Source: Futiania mangrovi (GTDB lineage: Bacteria; Pseudomonadota; Alphaproteobacteria; Futianiales; Futianiaceae). Taken from it: a stretch of DNA of 64,000 bases. Shown here one piece after another: positions 10,927 to 22,042 of the stretch. The first letter of the stretch is position 1; each line of letters opens with the position of its first letter. The position numbers and the translations under genes are program-made. Location: NCBI RefSeq assembly GCF_024158125.1, contig NZ_JAMZFT010000002.1, positions 1 to 64,000 of the forward strand. Reading direction: 5' to 3'. The notes below the pieces were generated by a model. It had not been told where the DNA came from and did not search any database. It worked only from the letters and a program-made list of their open reading frames with translations.

Positions 10927-13188
10927 TTATACGATCACGCCTTCGTGGAAGGCGAATTCCTCAAGCTCCCGGCGGATCGTGGCCGCGGGGGATGTCAGCC
11001 TGTCGAGAATGAACCGCTCGGCTGTGGCAATCGTAAGGCTGCGCACCATCAACTTCACGGGACCGATGGCCGCGGCCGGCATGGAGAGCGCACGGAACCC
11101 GAGGGCCACAAGCGCCATCGCCTCCAGCGGGCGGCCCGCCATCTCCCCACACAGGCTGACGGGAATGCCGGCGGCCTCCGCTTCCGTCACGATATGGCGC
11201 AAGAGGCCGAGGGCCGCTGGCGACAGCCGCTCGTACCGCCCCGCGAGGCGCGGATTGCCCCGGTCGGCGGCGAAATAGAATTGCAGCAGGTCGTTGGAGC
11301 CGACCGAGATGAAGTCCGCCCGCCCCGCCATGGCGCGGATGCGCATGGCGAGCGAGGGCACCTCCAGCATGGCGCCGACCTTCAGGTCCGCGGGGCGCGG
11401 CTTGCCGAAGCGGTCGAGGCGCCCAAGTTCGTGGTCGACGAGGGCGCGCGCCGCGTCGAACTCCGTCACGTCGGCGACCATCGGGAACATCAGCCAGAGG
11501 GCGCGGCCGCCCGCGGCCTCGAGCAGGGCGCGGATCTGGTAGCGCAAGAGCGCCGGACGGTCGAGCGCCATGCGGATCGCCCGCCAGCCAAGCGCCGGAT
11601 TGTCCTCGTGAAGCTGGCGGCCATAAGGCAGGAGCTTGTCGCCGCCGAGGTCCAGAGTACGGAACACGACCGGCTTGTCCCCCGCGGTGTCCAGCACCTC
11701 GCGGTAGAAGGCCGACTGCGCGTTGAGTCGCGGCATCTCGCTGCCGATCATGTATTGCAGCTCGGTCCGGAAGAGGCCGATGCCGTCGGCGTTCGTCTCG
11801 GCCAGGTGCGGCAGGTCGAAGGGGAGGCCCGCGTTCATGTTGAGTGCGATGCGCACCCCGTCGCGGGTCACGGGCGGCAGCGTGCGGGCGCGCGCGAAGG
11901 CTGCGCGGCGCTGGGCGCGCAGCTTCGTCTTGGCGCGGAACGCCTCCAGCACGTCCGGGGCGGGGCGGAGATGGATCTCCCCCGCCTCGCCGTCCACGAT
12001 CACGGGGTCGCCCGTGCGCAGGAGGTCCGCCATCTCGCCCACGCGGCCCACCATGGGGATGTCGAGAGCGCGGGCGAGGATCGTCACGTGCGCTGTCGGC
12101 GAACCGTCCTCCAGCACCACGCCCGCGAGCTTGTCGCGCGGATAGTCGAGCAGTTCCGCCGGCCCCATGGCGCGCGCGATCACGACCGCATCGTCGGGCA
12201 GGGCGTAGACTGCCGCCGTCTCCTCGCCCACCAGCTTGCGCAGGAGCCGGTTGGTCAGGTCGTCGAGATCGTGCAGCCGCTCGCGCAGATAGGGGTCGGT
12301 CTGGCGCAGCATGCGGGCGCGCGTCTCGTTGTGCACGCGCTCCGCCGCGGCCTCCGCGGTCAGGCCCTGCTCCACCGCCTCGGTCATGCGGCGCAGCCAG
12401 CCCTTGTCCTCGGCGAACATCAGGTAGGTTTCGAGAATCTCCCGGTGCTCGCCCTTCATGGCGCCAAGCTCGGCGCGGGCGAAAAGCTCTTCCAGCGAGG
12501 CGCGCAGCTCGTCCACGGCGCGCAGCAGGCGCATCCGCTCCGCCTCCGGATCCTCGGCGATCAGGCTGTGCACCTCGACGCGCGGCTCGTGCAGCACGGC
12601 AGTGCCGATCGCCACACCGTCGCAGAGCGCAAGCCCCTTCACGAGGCGCGGCCCGATGCGGCCCTCCTCTCCGCTCAGCGAGGCCGGGTCGATCAGGTCG
12701 CCGGTGACCATCTCCGCCACCACCATGGCGACGGTTTCCAGCGCCTCGACCTCCTCGTCGGTGTAGTGGCGCCGCGTCTGGTTCTGCACCGCGAGCACGC
12801 CGAGGACACGGCCGTCGCGCAGGATCGGCACGCCCATGAGCGACTGGTAGGGGTCCTCCCCGGTCTCCGGCTTGTAGGCGAACTTCGGGCTTGCCTGCGC
12901 GTCGGCGAGATTGAGGGCGGCGGCATTGGCCGCGATGTCGCCGATCAGGCCCTCGCCCACACGCATCGTGGTCTTGTGGACGGCGTCGGGATTGAGGCCC
13001 TCGGTCGCGAACAGCTCCAGCACCTGGGGCTGGCGCTTCAAGTAGATCGAGCAGACCTCCGCCACCATGTCGGCGGCGATGATCTTGACGATGCGGTCGA
13101 GGCGCACCTGCGCACTCGCCGGCTGCGCCATGACCTCGCGCAGCCGCCGGAGCAGGACGCGAGGACCCGTGGCGCCGCGTTCCGGCAT
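10927..13188 (-). CDS. ptsP: phosphoenolpyruvate-protein phosphotransferase PtsP (enzyme I-Ntr)
   Basis: PtsP starts the nitrogen phosphotransfer relay by moving phosphate from PEP to NPr, and responds to nitrogen status. This 753-residue protein has an N-terminal GAF domain (about 15-160), the PEP-utiliser N and swivelling domains with the phosphorylated histidine in GSPTAHVTILARA, and a C-terminal TIM barrel with GSNDLLQFYFAADR and the catalytic cysteine in LCGEMAG. The length matches GAF-bearing PtsP rather than sugar-type enzyme I (about 575). It lies directly downstream of lysC, a common arrangement in alphaproteobacteria. NPr and EIIA-Ntr are not in the window. Confidence 0.95.
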   Translation of the reverse strand: MPERGATGPRVLLRRLREVMAQPASAQVRLDRIVKIIAADMVAEVCSIYLKRQPQVLELFATEGLNPDAVHKTTMRVGEGLIGDIAANAAALNLADAQASPKFAYKPETGEDPYQSLMGVPILRDGRVLGVLAVQNQTRRHYTDEEVEALETVAMVVAEMVTGDLIDPASLSGEEGRIGPRLVKGLALCDGVAIGTAVLHEPRVEVHSLIAEDPEAERMRLLRAVDELRASLEELFARAELGAMKGEHREILETYLMFAEDKGWLRRMTEAVEQGLTAEAAAERVHNETRARMLRQTDPYLRERLHDLDDLTNRLLRKLVGEETAAVYALPDDAVVIARAMGPAELLDYPRDKLAGVVLEDGSPTAHVTILARALDIPMVGRVGEMADLLRTGDPVIVDGEAGEIHLRPAPDVLEAFRAKTKLRAQRRAAFARARTLPPVTRDGVRIALNMNAGLPFDLPHLAETNADGIGLFRTELQYMIGSEMPRLNAQSAFYREVLDTAGDKPVVFRTLDLGGDKLLPYGRQLHEDNPALGWRAIRMALDRPALLRYQIRALLEAAGGRALWLMFPMVADVTEFDAARALVDHELGRLDRFGKPRPADLKVGAMLEVPSLAMRIRAMAGRADFISVGSNDLLQFYFAADRGNPRLAGRYERLSPAALGLLRHIVTEAEAAGIPVSLCGEMAGRPLEAMALVALGFRALSMPAAAIGPVKLMVRSLTIATAERFILDRLTSPAATIRRELEEFAFHEGVIV

Positions 13189-13311
13189 CAGGTCGCGTCC
13201 CTGTCCCGCATCTGTCGCATCCCCGCGATCATGGGCTCCCGCCTTCCACTTGCCCGGCCAGCGTCCGGACAGTCTTACCCGATTCCCGCGCCTCCTGCCT
13301 CAGGTCCCGCC

Positions 13312-14535
13312 TCAGGCCGCGTCGAGACCATAGGCGGTGTGCAGGGCGCGCACCGCAAGCTCGGTGTATTCCGCCGCGATCAGCACGCTGATCTTGATTT
13401 CCGAGGTGGAGATGACCTGGATGTTGATGCCCTTGGCCGCCAGCGTCTCGAACATGGTCTTGGCGACGCCGGTGTGCGAGCGCATGCCGATCCCGATGAC
13501 CGAGACCTTGGCGACGTTGGTGTCCTTGATGATCCGCTCGAACCCGATGGAGTCGCGCGCCTTCTCCACGACATTGAGGGCGCGTTCCAGTTCCGACTTC
13601 GGCACGGTGAAGGTCATGTCCGTGCGCTCGCCGTCCTCCGACACGTTCTGCACGATCATGTCCACATTGATCGCCGCGTCGCCCAGCGGGCCGAAGATGC
13701 GGGCCGCGACGCCGGGCACGTCGGCAACGTTCGTTAGGGTGACCTTGGCCTCGTCCTTCGAATAGGCGATGCCGCTGACGACTTCCTGTTCCACGATTTC
13801 ATCCTCGTCGCAAACGAGCGTTCCGGGCGCGTCGGAAAAGCTGGAGCGGACCTGCACCCGCACCTTGTGCACATATGCAAGCTCGACCGAGCGAGTCTGG
13901 AGCACCTTGGCGCCCTGCGAGGCCAGCTCCAGCATCTCCTCATAGGCGATCTTGTCGATCTTGCGCGCGGCGGGCACGATCCGCGGATCGGTGGTATAGA
14001 CGCCGTCCACGTCGGTGTAGATGTCGCACCGCTCCGCCTCGAGCGCCGCGGCGAGCGCCACCGCGCTCGTATCCGAGCCGCCGCGCCCCAGGGTGGTGAT
14101 GCGCCCGTCGTCGGCCACGCCCTGGAAGCCCGCGACCACGGCGACCGTGCCGTCCATCTCGAACCGCTTCAGGATGCCCTCGGTCTCGATCGAGCGGATG
14201 CGTGCAGAGCCGTGCACCGAAGAGGTGCGGATCGGCAATTGCCAGCCGAGCCAGGAGCGTGCGGGCACGCCCATGTCCTGAAGCGTCAGCGCCAGCAGGC
14301 CGACCGTCACCTGCTCTCCCGTCGCGACGACCGTGTCGTACTCGCGCGCATCGTGCAGCAGGCAGGCGTCGCGGCACCAGGCCACGAGCTGGTTGGTCAC
14401 GCCCGCCATGGCAGAGACGACGACCGCGACATGATGGCCCGCCTCGACCTCGGCCTTGACGCGCGCCGCGACGTTGCGGATGCGCTCCAGGTCCGCGACC
14501 GAGGTGCCGCCGAATTTCATCACGAGCCGTGACAT
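13312..14535 (-). CDS. lysC: aspartate kinase
   Basis: Aspartokinase (407 residues) phosphorylates aspartate in the first step toward lysine, threonine, methionine and diaminopimelate. The N-terminal kinase signature is VMKFGGTSVAD; the C-terminal third holds two ACT domains, which in this family bind lysine/threonine for feedback control. The start at 14535 gives MSRLVMKFGG and has GGGGAG just upstream; the longer open frame to 14937 has no homology and overlaps the ubiG region antisense. It is transcribed divergently from ubiG and is followed by ptsP. Confidence 0.96.
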   Translation of the reverse strand: MSRLVMKFGGTSVADLERIRNVAARVKAEVEAGHHVAVVVSAMAGVTNQLVAWCRDACLLHDAREYDTVVATGEQVTVGLLALTLQDMGVPARSWLGWQLPIRTSSVHGSARIRSIETEGILKRFEMDGTVAVVAGFQGVADDGRITTLGRGGSDTSAVALAAALEAERCDIYTDVDGVYTTDPRIVPAARKIDKIAYEEMLELASQGAKVLQTRSVELAYVHKVRVQVRSSFSDAPGTLVCDEDEIVEQEVVSGIAYSKDEAKVTLTNVADVPGVAARIFGPLGDAAINVDMIVQNVSEDGERTDMTFTVPKSELERALNVVEKARDSIGFERIIKDTNVAKVSVIGIGMRSHTGVAKTMFETLAAKGINIQVISTSEIKISVLIAAEYTELAVRALHTAYGLDAA

Positions 14536-14758
14536 GGGCTCCCCCGACAAGACCCGGCAATACTGGCCGCGCCGCGCAAACGGCGGCATCGCCAATGGCC
14601 GGAAACGTGATAGATCGTCTTCAGATCCGTGCAGCCGCGCCCACGCCTCACGCGACCGCCGGTGAACGCGGCGCCATTCATATCGGCGGCGCGCAGGCTG
14701 CGCAAGCGACGCAGAGGCGGCGAACGGTTCGCAGCGGACGGAGGAGCGGAGAGAGGTC

Positions 14759-15571
14759 ATGGCGGCAGCAGCGGCGAAGCGGACCAAGCGCACGGTAAAG
14801 CCCGTCTCGGCGGACCAGGCATCGCCGGATGCAACGGCAGCGAGCAGCGTCAACGCCGAGGAGATCGCCAAGTTCTCCGCCATGGCGGACGAATGGTGGG
14901 ATCCGCGCGGCAAGTTCCGCCCGCTGCACAAGTTCAATCCGGTCCGCCTTGCCTATATCCGCGACACGGCCTGCCGCGCGTTCGGGCGCGATCCGAAGGC
15001 GCCGGAACCGCTGAAGGGACTACGCCTGCTCGATATCGGATGCGGCGGCGGCCTCGTGTCGGAGCCGATTGCGCGGCTGGGGGCAGAGGTCGTGGGCGCC
15101 GACGCGGCCGAGCGGAACGTGAAGACCGCAGCCGCCCACGCGGCGCGCACGGGCGTCGCCGTCGACTACCGCCACACCACGGCGGAGGCGCTGGCAGCCG
15201 CCGGCGAGACGTTCGATATCGTTCTCAACCTGGAAGTGGTCGAGCACGTCGAGAACCCGGCGGCGTTCCTCGAAACCTGCGCGGGGCTTGTGCGCCCGGG
15301 CGGCCTGACCGTCGTCGCGACGCTGAACCGCACGACCAAGGCCTTCGCGCTCGCCATCGTCGGCGCGGAATACGTGCTGCGCTGGCTGCCGCGCGGCACG
15401 CACGAATGGTCCAAGTTCCTGAAACCGGAAGAAGTGGAGCGGCCGCTGACGTCGGCGGGGCTGGAGGTCTTCGACCGGCGCGGGGTCAGCTTCAACCCGC
15501 TCCTCGACGAGTGGCGGCTGTCGAAGGACATGGCGGTCAACTACATGATCGCCGCGCGGCGTCCCGCCTGA
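14759..15571 (+). CDS. ubiG: bifunctional ubiquinone O-methyltransferase UbiG
   Basis: UbiG performs both O-methylations of ubiquinone synthesis. This 270-residue protein has the family start [20 protein letters not shown], the SAM loop [14 protein letters not shown], and the membrane-associating segment [17 protein letters not shown] seen in UbiG/Coq3. A 30-residue Lys/Ala-rich N-terminal extension precedes the core. The ATG at 14759 follows a purine-rich GGAGCGGAGAGAGG. The 223-base gap to divergent lysC contains no other gene. Confidence 0.95.
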   Translation: MAAAAAKRTKRTVKPVSADQASPDATAASSVNAEEIAKFSAMADEWWDPRGKFRPLHKFNPVRLAYIRDTACRAFGRDPKAPEPLKGLRLLDIGCGGGLVSEPIARLGAEVVGADAAERNVKTAAAHAARTGVAVDYRHTTAEALAAAGETFDIVLNLEVVEHVENPAAFLETCAGLVRPGGLTVVATLNRTTKAFALAIVGAEYVLRWLPRGTHEWSKFLKPEEVERPLTSAGLEVFDRRGVSFNPLLDEWRLSKDMAVNYMIAARRPA

Positions 15572-15587
15572 GGGCGGCCATTCGGGG

Positions 15588-16022
15588 TCAGTTCACCTTG
15601 GGCGCGGGCGGCAGCGGCGCGACCGGCACGCCGTCGTCGATCAGCGCCTTCACCTCGTCGCCGCGTGCTTCGCCATATATGCCGCGCTCTTCCGCGCGGC
15701 CCTCGTGGATGGCGCGCGCCTCGGCGGCGAAGCGGTCGCCGACGTTCTCGAAGGTCTTCTCCACGTGTTCGCGAAGCTGGGCGAGTTTCGCGAGCATCAC
15801 GTCGCGGGGCGAAAGCGCCACCTCCTGGTGCGCCTCCGGGGCCGCTTCCTCGCGCCCGCCGCGGGCGATCGCGGGAGCCATCGGTGCCTTCTCGACGAGC
15901 GCCGAGCCGCACTGCGGGCAGGTGACTTCACACGCCTCCGCCTGCGCCTCATAGTCGGCGGCGGAGCGGAACCATCCGTCGAAGTCGTGACCGTTCGTGC
16001 AGCGCAGGGCGTAGCGGATCAT
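15588..16022 (-). CDS. DUF1178 family protein
   Basis: This 144-residue protein matches DUF1178: it begins MIRYALRCTNGHDFDGWF and has a second cysteine pair in CEVTCPQCGSAL, together suggesting a small zinc ribbon. The middle is acidic and linker-like; the C-terminus has a conserved helix (VEKTFENVGDRFAAEARAIH). The biochemical role is unknown. The start at 16022 is chosen because the conserved N-terminus begins there; a longer open frame reaching 16265 lacks homology. It is convergent with ubiG (16-base gap). Confidence 0.85.
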   Translation of the reverse strand: MIRYALRCTNGHDFDGWFRSAADYEAQAEACEVTCPQCGSALVEKAPMAPAIARGGREEAAPEAHQEVALSPRDVMLAKLAQLREHVEKTFENVGDRFAAEARAIHEGRAEERGIYGEARGDEVKALIDDGVPVAPLPPAPKVN

Positions 16023-16078
16023 AGGCGGCGTCCGGGCTCGGCTCCCCTTGGAAGATCGGCGTGTCGCAGGAGTGTCAT

Positions 16079-16669
16079 ATGGCGGAGCGGGCGGAAAACG
16101 GCAAGTCCGGGGCGGCGGGCACGGCCGCGGGAACCTATGGGCATGGCCAACCTTGCGGTCCCGCAGCGCCCAGCCCGTTCGTCGCAGCACACCTTGGCCT
16201 GATGCCCGAGGGCGGGCGCGTCCTCGACCTCGCCGCCGGGCGCGGGCGGCATACCGCGCTCGCACGCGCCGCAGGCCACCCCGTCACCGCCGTGGACCGC
16301 GAGGTCGAGGGGCTGAAGACGCTGCGCCCCGGTCCGGACCTCGAGATCGTCGAGGCAGACCTGGAGAATGGCACCTGGCCGCTGGATGCGCGCACGTTCG
16401 CGGGCGTGATCGTGACGAACTATCTCTGGCGGCCGATCCTGCCGGAGATCGTCGCCGCGGTCGCGCCCGGCGGCGTGCTGATCTACGAGACCTTCGCAAA
16501 GGGGAACGAGCGGCACGGGCGCCCGTCGAACCCGGATCACCTGCTGAACCCGGGAGAGCTTCTGGAGGCGGTCAACGGCGAACTGACCGTGATCGCCTAT
16601 GCCCATGGGCCCGAGGGCGACCCGCCGCGCGCGGTGCGCCAGCGCATCTGCGCCGTCCGCGACGTCTGA
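16079..16669 (+). CDS. class I SAM-dependent methyltransferase (TehB-like small type)
   Basis: This 196-residue predicted methyltransferase has the SAM motif RVLDLAAGRGRHTALARAAG and a following acidic motif AVDREVEGL, then a post-motif IVTNYLWRPILPEIVAAVAPGG. The compact fold and the ending with NPDHLLNPGELLEAV resemble tellurite-resistance TehB-like and thiopurine-type enzymes, but the substrate cannot be told. ATG 16079 has AGGAG 6 bases upstream, which favours it over GTG 16061. It is divergent from the DUF1178 gene and convergent with the cyclase gene. Confidence 0.8.
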   Translation: MAERAENGKSGAAGTAAGTYGHGQPCGPAAPSPFVAAHLGLMPEGGRVLDLAAGRGRHTALARAAGHPVTAVDREVEGLKTLRPGPDLEIVEADLENGTWPLDARTFAGVIVTNYLWRPILPEIVAAVAPGGVLIYETFAKGNERHGRPSNPDHLLNPGELLEAVNGELTVIAYAHGPEGDPPRAVRQRICAVRDV

Positions 16670-16673
16670 GGCG

Positions 16674-17960
16674 TCAGTCCGCGCTCTCCAGCACGGGCGC
16701 CAGAACTTCGCACGGCTGGCCGACGCCGCGCAGCGCGTGGGAGCCCAGATCCTCGAACTTCTGGGAGAGGCAAGACGCGAAATCGCGCGTCGCCAGGATC
16801 GGACGGTCGAGCACCTTGGTCAGCGCCTCCAGTCGCACTGCCTCGTTGGTCGCCGGCCCGATGACCGAGAAAGACAGCCGTTCGGGGATCCCGATGTTGC
16901 CGAACACGACGTCGCCCACGTGCAGCGCGATGCCGAAGCGGATCTCCGGCAGACCCTTCTCCTTGCGATCGACATTGACGGCGCGGGCCCGCTCCAGCGC
17001 ATCGGTGGCGGCCGCCAGCGCCTCGTTGCGGATCGGGCAGGCCTCGCCCGGCACGGCGCGCGGCACGGGGAAGATGGCCAGCACCGCGTCGCCGATGAAG
17101 GTGAGAATGTCGCCGCCGCGCTCCTGCACGGCGCCGGCCGTGATCTCGAAATAGGTATTGAGCATGGCGAGATAGTCTTCCGACGGCATGCTCTCGGCGA
17201 GCCGGGTAGATCCGCGCATGTCGGAGTACCAGATGACCGCATGCTCCACCGAGCCGTCGCCGCGCTTGATCGCGCCTTCGAGCACCTGGTCGCTGGCGCC
17301 CTTGCCGAGGTAGGTTTGCAGCACGTTGCGGGTGATCTGCTCCTGGATCGATACCTTGCAGGCGACCGCGAGGCGGCGCTGCAGGCGCAAGAGGTCAGCG
17401 ATGTCGTCGTCGGTGAAGCCGCCCGGCCGCTTCGTCGCCCAGGAGACGAGGATGCCCGTGCCGTGCATCCAACGCGCGCTCGCAGGGCTCACGAAACCGA
17501 CCGAACAGACAAGATAGTCGGTGTAGCCCTCGGCCGCGAACTCCTCCAGAGCCGGGAAATCCAGCGTCGCTGCGGGTCCGGCGAGGCGGCGGCGCATCAG
17601 GCTGAGGTTGTTCGTCAGGATATGGTAGAAGGGGCTGCGCTTGAACTGGGGCGAGGTATTCTCGACCTCGCTGTGGCTGAAGTCGGCGCGCCCGATCCCC
17701 TCACCCGCCCGCCAGGTCAGCGCGACCGACGAGATCTGCGGGTGCAGCGTGACGAAGATCAGTTGCCCGCGCGCCAGGGGCACGCCGACGGAATTGAGAT
17801 GCTTGCAGGTGCCGTCGAACGTGTCCTCGATGGCATTCTGGCCGAGCGACTGGTCCACCAGCCATTCCGCGACGGTGCCGATCAGCGCAGAGCCCGCGCC
17901 GGCGCTGCCGCTTGCACCGAGACTGCCGCCTGCCGTCGCCATCGGATCGCGCTGCGCCAT
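16674..17960 (-). CDS. class III adenylate/guanylate cyclase
   Basis: This 428-residue protein has an N-terminal region of about 220 residues with no firm match, probably sensory, and a C-terminal class III nucleotidyl cyclase domain. Metal-binding aspartates are visible in IWYSDMRGST and in FIGDAVLAIFP. Further family strings are NVDRKEKGLP, FGIALHVGDVVFGNIG and SFSVIGPATNEAVRLE. cAMP is the likeliest product, but the substrate-selecting residues were not resolved. No transmembrane segment is evident, so it is likely cytosolic. Start 17960 is preferred because GGAGG lies about 9 bases upstream of that ATG. Confidence 0.85.
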   Translation of the reverse strand: MAQRDPMATAGGSLGASGSAGAGSALIGTVAEWLVDQSLGQNAIEDTFDGTCKHLNSVGVPLARGQLIFVTLHPQISSVALTWRAGEGIGRADFSHSEVENTSPQFKRSPFYHILTNNLSLMRRRLAGPAATLDFPALEEFAAEGYTDYLVCSVGFVSPASARWMHGTGILVSWATKRPGGFTDDDIADLLRLQRRLAVACKVSIQEQITRNVLQTYLGKGASDQVLEGAIKRGDGSVEHAVIWYSDMRGSTRLAESMPSEDYLAMLNTYFEITAGAVQERGGDILTFIGDAVLAIFPVPRAVPGEACPIRNEALAAATDALERARAVNVDRKEKGLPEIRFGIALHVGDVVFGNIGIPERLSFSVIGPATNEAVRLEALTKVLDRPILATRDFASCLSQKFEDLGSHALRGVGQPCEVLAPVLESAD

Positions 17961-18013
17961 CCGCACCCCTCCTCGCGCCATGCCCCCGGTCTTCCGCCGG
18001 CAGGCTCAGAGTG

Positions 18014-20791
<2,778 letters not shown>

Positions 20792-20831
20792 GCCCACTTG
20801 CCTCGCGTCTGATCCGTCTGTTGCTGGCCCA

Positions 20832-20859
20832 TATATACGACGCAAGCGCTGACCAAAAG
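20832..20859 (-). promoter_or_regulatory. possible secA promoter
   Basis: On the minus strand CTTTTG (20854-20859) is followed after 16 bases by TATATA (20832-20837), an AT island unusual for this sequence, about 40 bases ahead of the secA start. The -35 match is poor; the -10 is good. Confidence 0.35.
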
Positions 20860-20991
20860 GTCATCGGCGCGAGAGAATGCGGATTTGGGGGTGTATCGGC
20901 AAAAGGACGCGCCGCCACACCCGTGACATGAAGGGGGTGCAGGGCGTAGGGTCCACTCCGCGTGAAACAAGGCAGGGACACCAGTGATTCC

Positions 20992-21912
20992 ATGACGCGT
21001 TCCAACTTCTCCGTGCGCGGGGCGGTCTGCGCCGCCGCGCTCGCCCTCGCTTTCGCCGCCCCGTTCCCGGCGATGACCGCCGCACCGGCGCTGGCGCAGG
21101 CCGCGGGCAACGCCGCCGAGCCCGAGGACAGCGTGCTCGCCACCGTCAACGGCGAGGAGATCCGCCGCTCCGACGTGGCGCTCGCCTACCAGGCGCTGCC
21201 GCAGCAGTACCAGCAGATCCCCATCGCCGCCCTGACCGAGCCGCTGGTCCGCCAGATCATCGACCGCAAGCTCGCCGCCCAGGCAGCCGCGAAGGCAGGC
21301 GTCGGAGACCGCCCGCAGGTGCAGCAGCAGCTCGAGTTCGCGCGGGAATCCCTCTTCCGCGACACCTGGGTCGCCGAGCGGATCCGCGCCGAGACGACGG
21401 AAGAGCGGCTGAAGGCGCTCTATGACGAGAAGGTCGCCGGGATCGAGCCGCAGGAAGAGGTGCGCGCCCGCCACATCCTGCTCGAGACGGAAGAAGCCGC
21501 GCAGGCCGCCGCCGAGCGCGCCAAGGCGGGCGAGGACTTCGGCGAACTGGCCAAGGAGCTGTCGACCGGCCCGTCCGGCCCGGCGGGCGGCGACCTCGGC
21601 TACTTCACGCAGGACCGCATGGTGAAGGAATTCGCCGACGCGGCCTTCGCGCTGCAGCCCGGCGAGGTTTCGGCCCCCGTGCAGAGCCAGTTCGGCTGGC
21701 ACGTCATCAAGGTCGAGGACCGGCGCGAGGCGCCCGCCCCCACCATGGAGGAGATGGAGGGCGAACTGCGCAACGAGATCGCGCAGGACGTCATCCAGTC
21801 CACGCTGGAGGAACTGCGCAGCGGGGCCGAGATCGTCATGACGCTGCCCGAGCCGGAAAAGCCCGCCGAAGAGGGCAAGGCCGGGGAGGAGAAGGCCCCG
21901 GCGAAGCAGTGA
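20992..21912 (+). CDS. exported parvulin-type peptidyl-prolyl isomerase
   Basis: This 306-residue periplasmic folding catalyst has a signal peptide with the hydrophobic run AVCAAALALAFAAPFPA and likely cleavage after ALAQA. A SurA-N-like helical region follows (about 45-140), then a parvulin rotamase domain (about 155-245, with VRARHILLETEE, GGDLGYFTQDRMVKEF and FGWHVIKVEDRR), and a charged Lys/Glu/Pro tail. The start at 20992 gives a normal signal peptide; GTG 20962 would add ten polar residues. Neither has an ideal Shine-Dalgarno. PpiC/PrsA/PpiD relatives are the nearest families. Confidence 0.87.
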   Translation: MTRSNFSVRGAVCAAALALAFAAPFPAMTAAPALAQAAGNAAEPEDSVLATVNGEEIRRSDVALAYQALPQQYQQIPIAALTEPLVRQIIDRKLAAQAAAKAGVGDRPQVQQQLEFARESLFRDTWVAERIRAETTEERLKALYDEKVAGIEPQEEVRARHILLETEEAAQAAAERAKAGEDFGELAKELSTGPSGPAGGDLGYFTQDRMVKEFADAAFALQPGEVSAPVQSQFGWHVIKVEDRREAPAPTMEEMEGELRNEIAQDVIQSTLEELRSGAEIVMTLPEPEKPAEEGKAGEEKAPAKQ

Positions 21913-21972
21913 TCGCCGGACCGCCTGCGGGCGCCGCGCAACGCGGCCACCGCTGGCGCACCGCTTGACGGA

Positions 21973-22009
21973 ATGCGGGTGCGGGCATAACGCTCACACC
22001 CGCATTTTT
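21973..22009 (+). terminator. Rho-independent terminator after the parvulin gene
   Basis: ATGCGGGTG (21973-21981) pairs with CACCCGCAT (21997-22005), and the stem runs into TTTTT on the plus strand. It lies 61 bases after the parvulin stop and 34 bases before argJ, so it insulates argJ from upstream transcription or attenuates it. Confidence 0.75.
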
Positions 22010-22042
22010 CGTGCCTGGGGTTTCGAGCCGGAGAGGGCCGCA

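Noticed and set aside
10708-13737. A 1009-codon open frame opposite ptsP and lysC
   Set aside because: It spans two real genes on the other strand and ignores their boundaries, as expected of a shadow frame.
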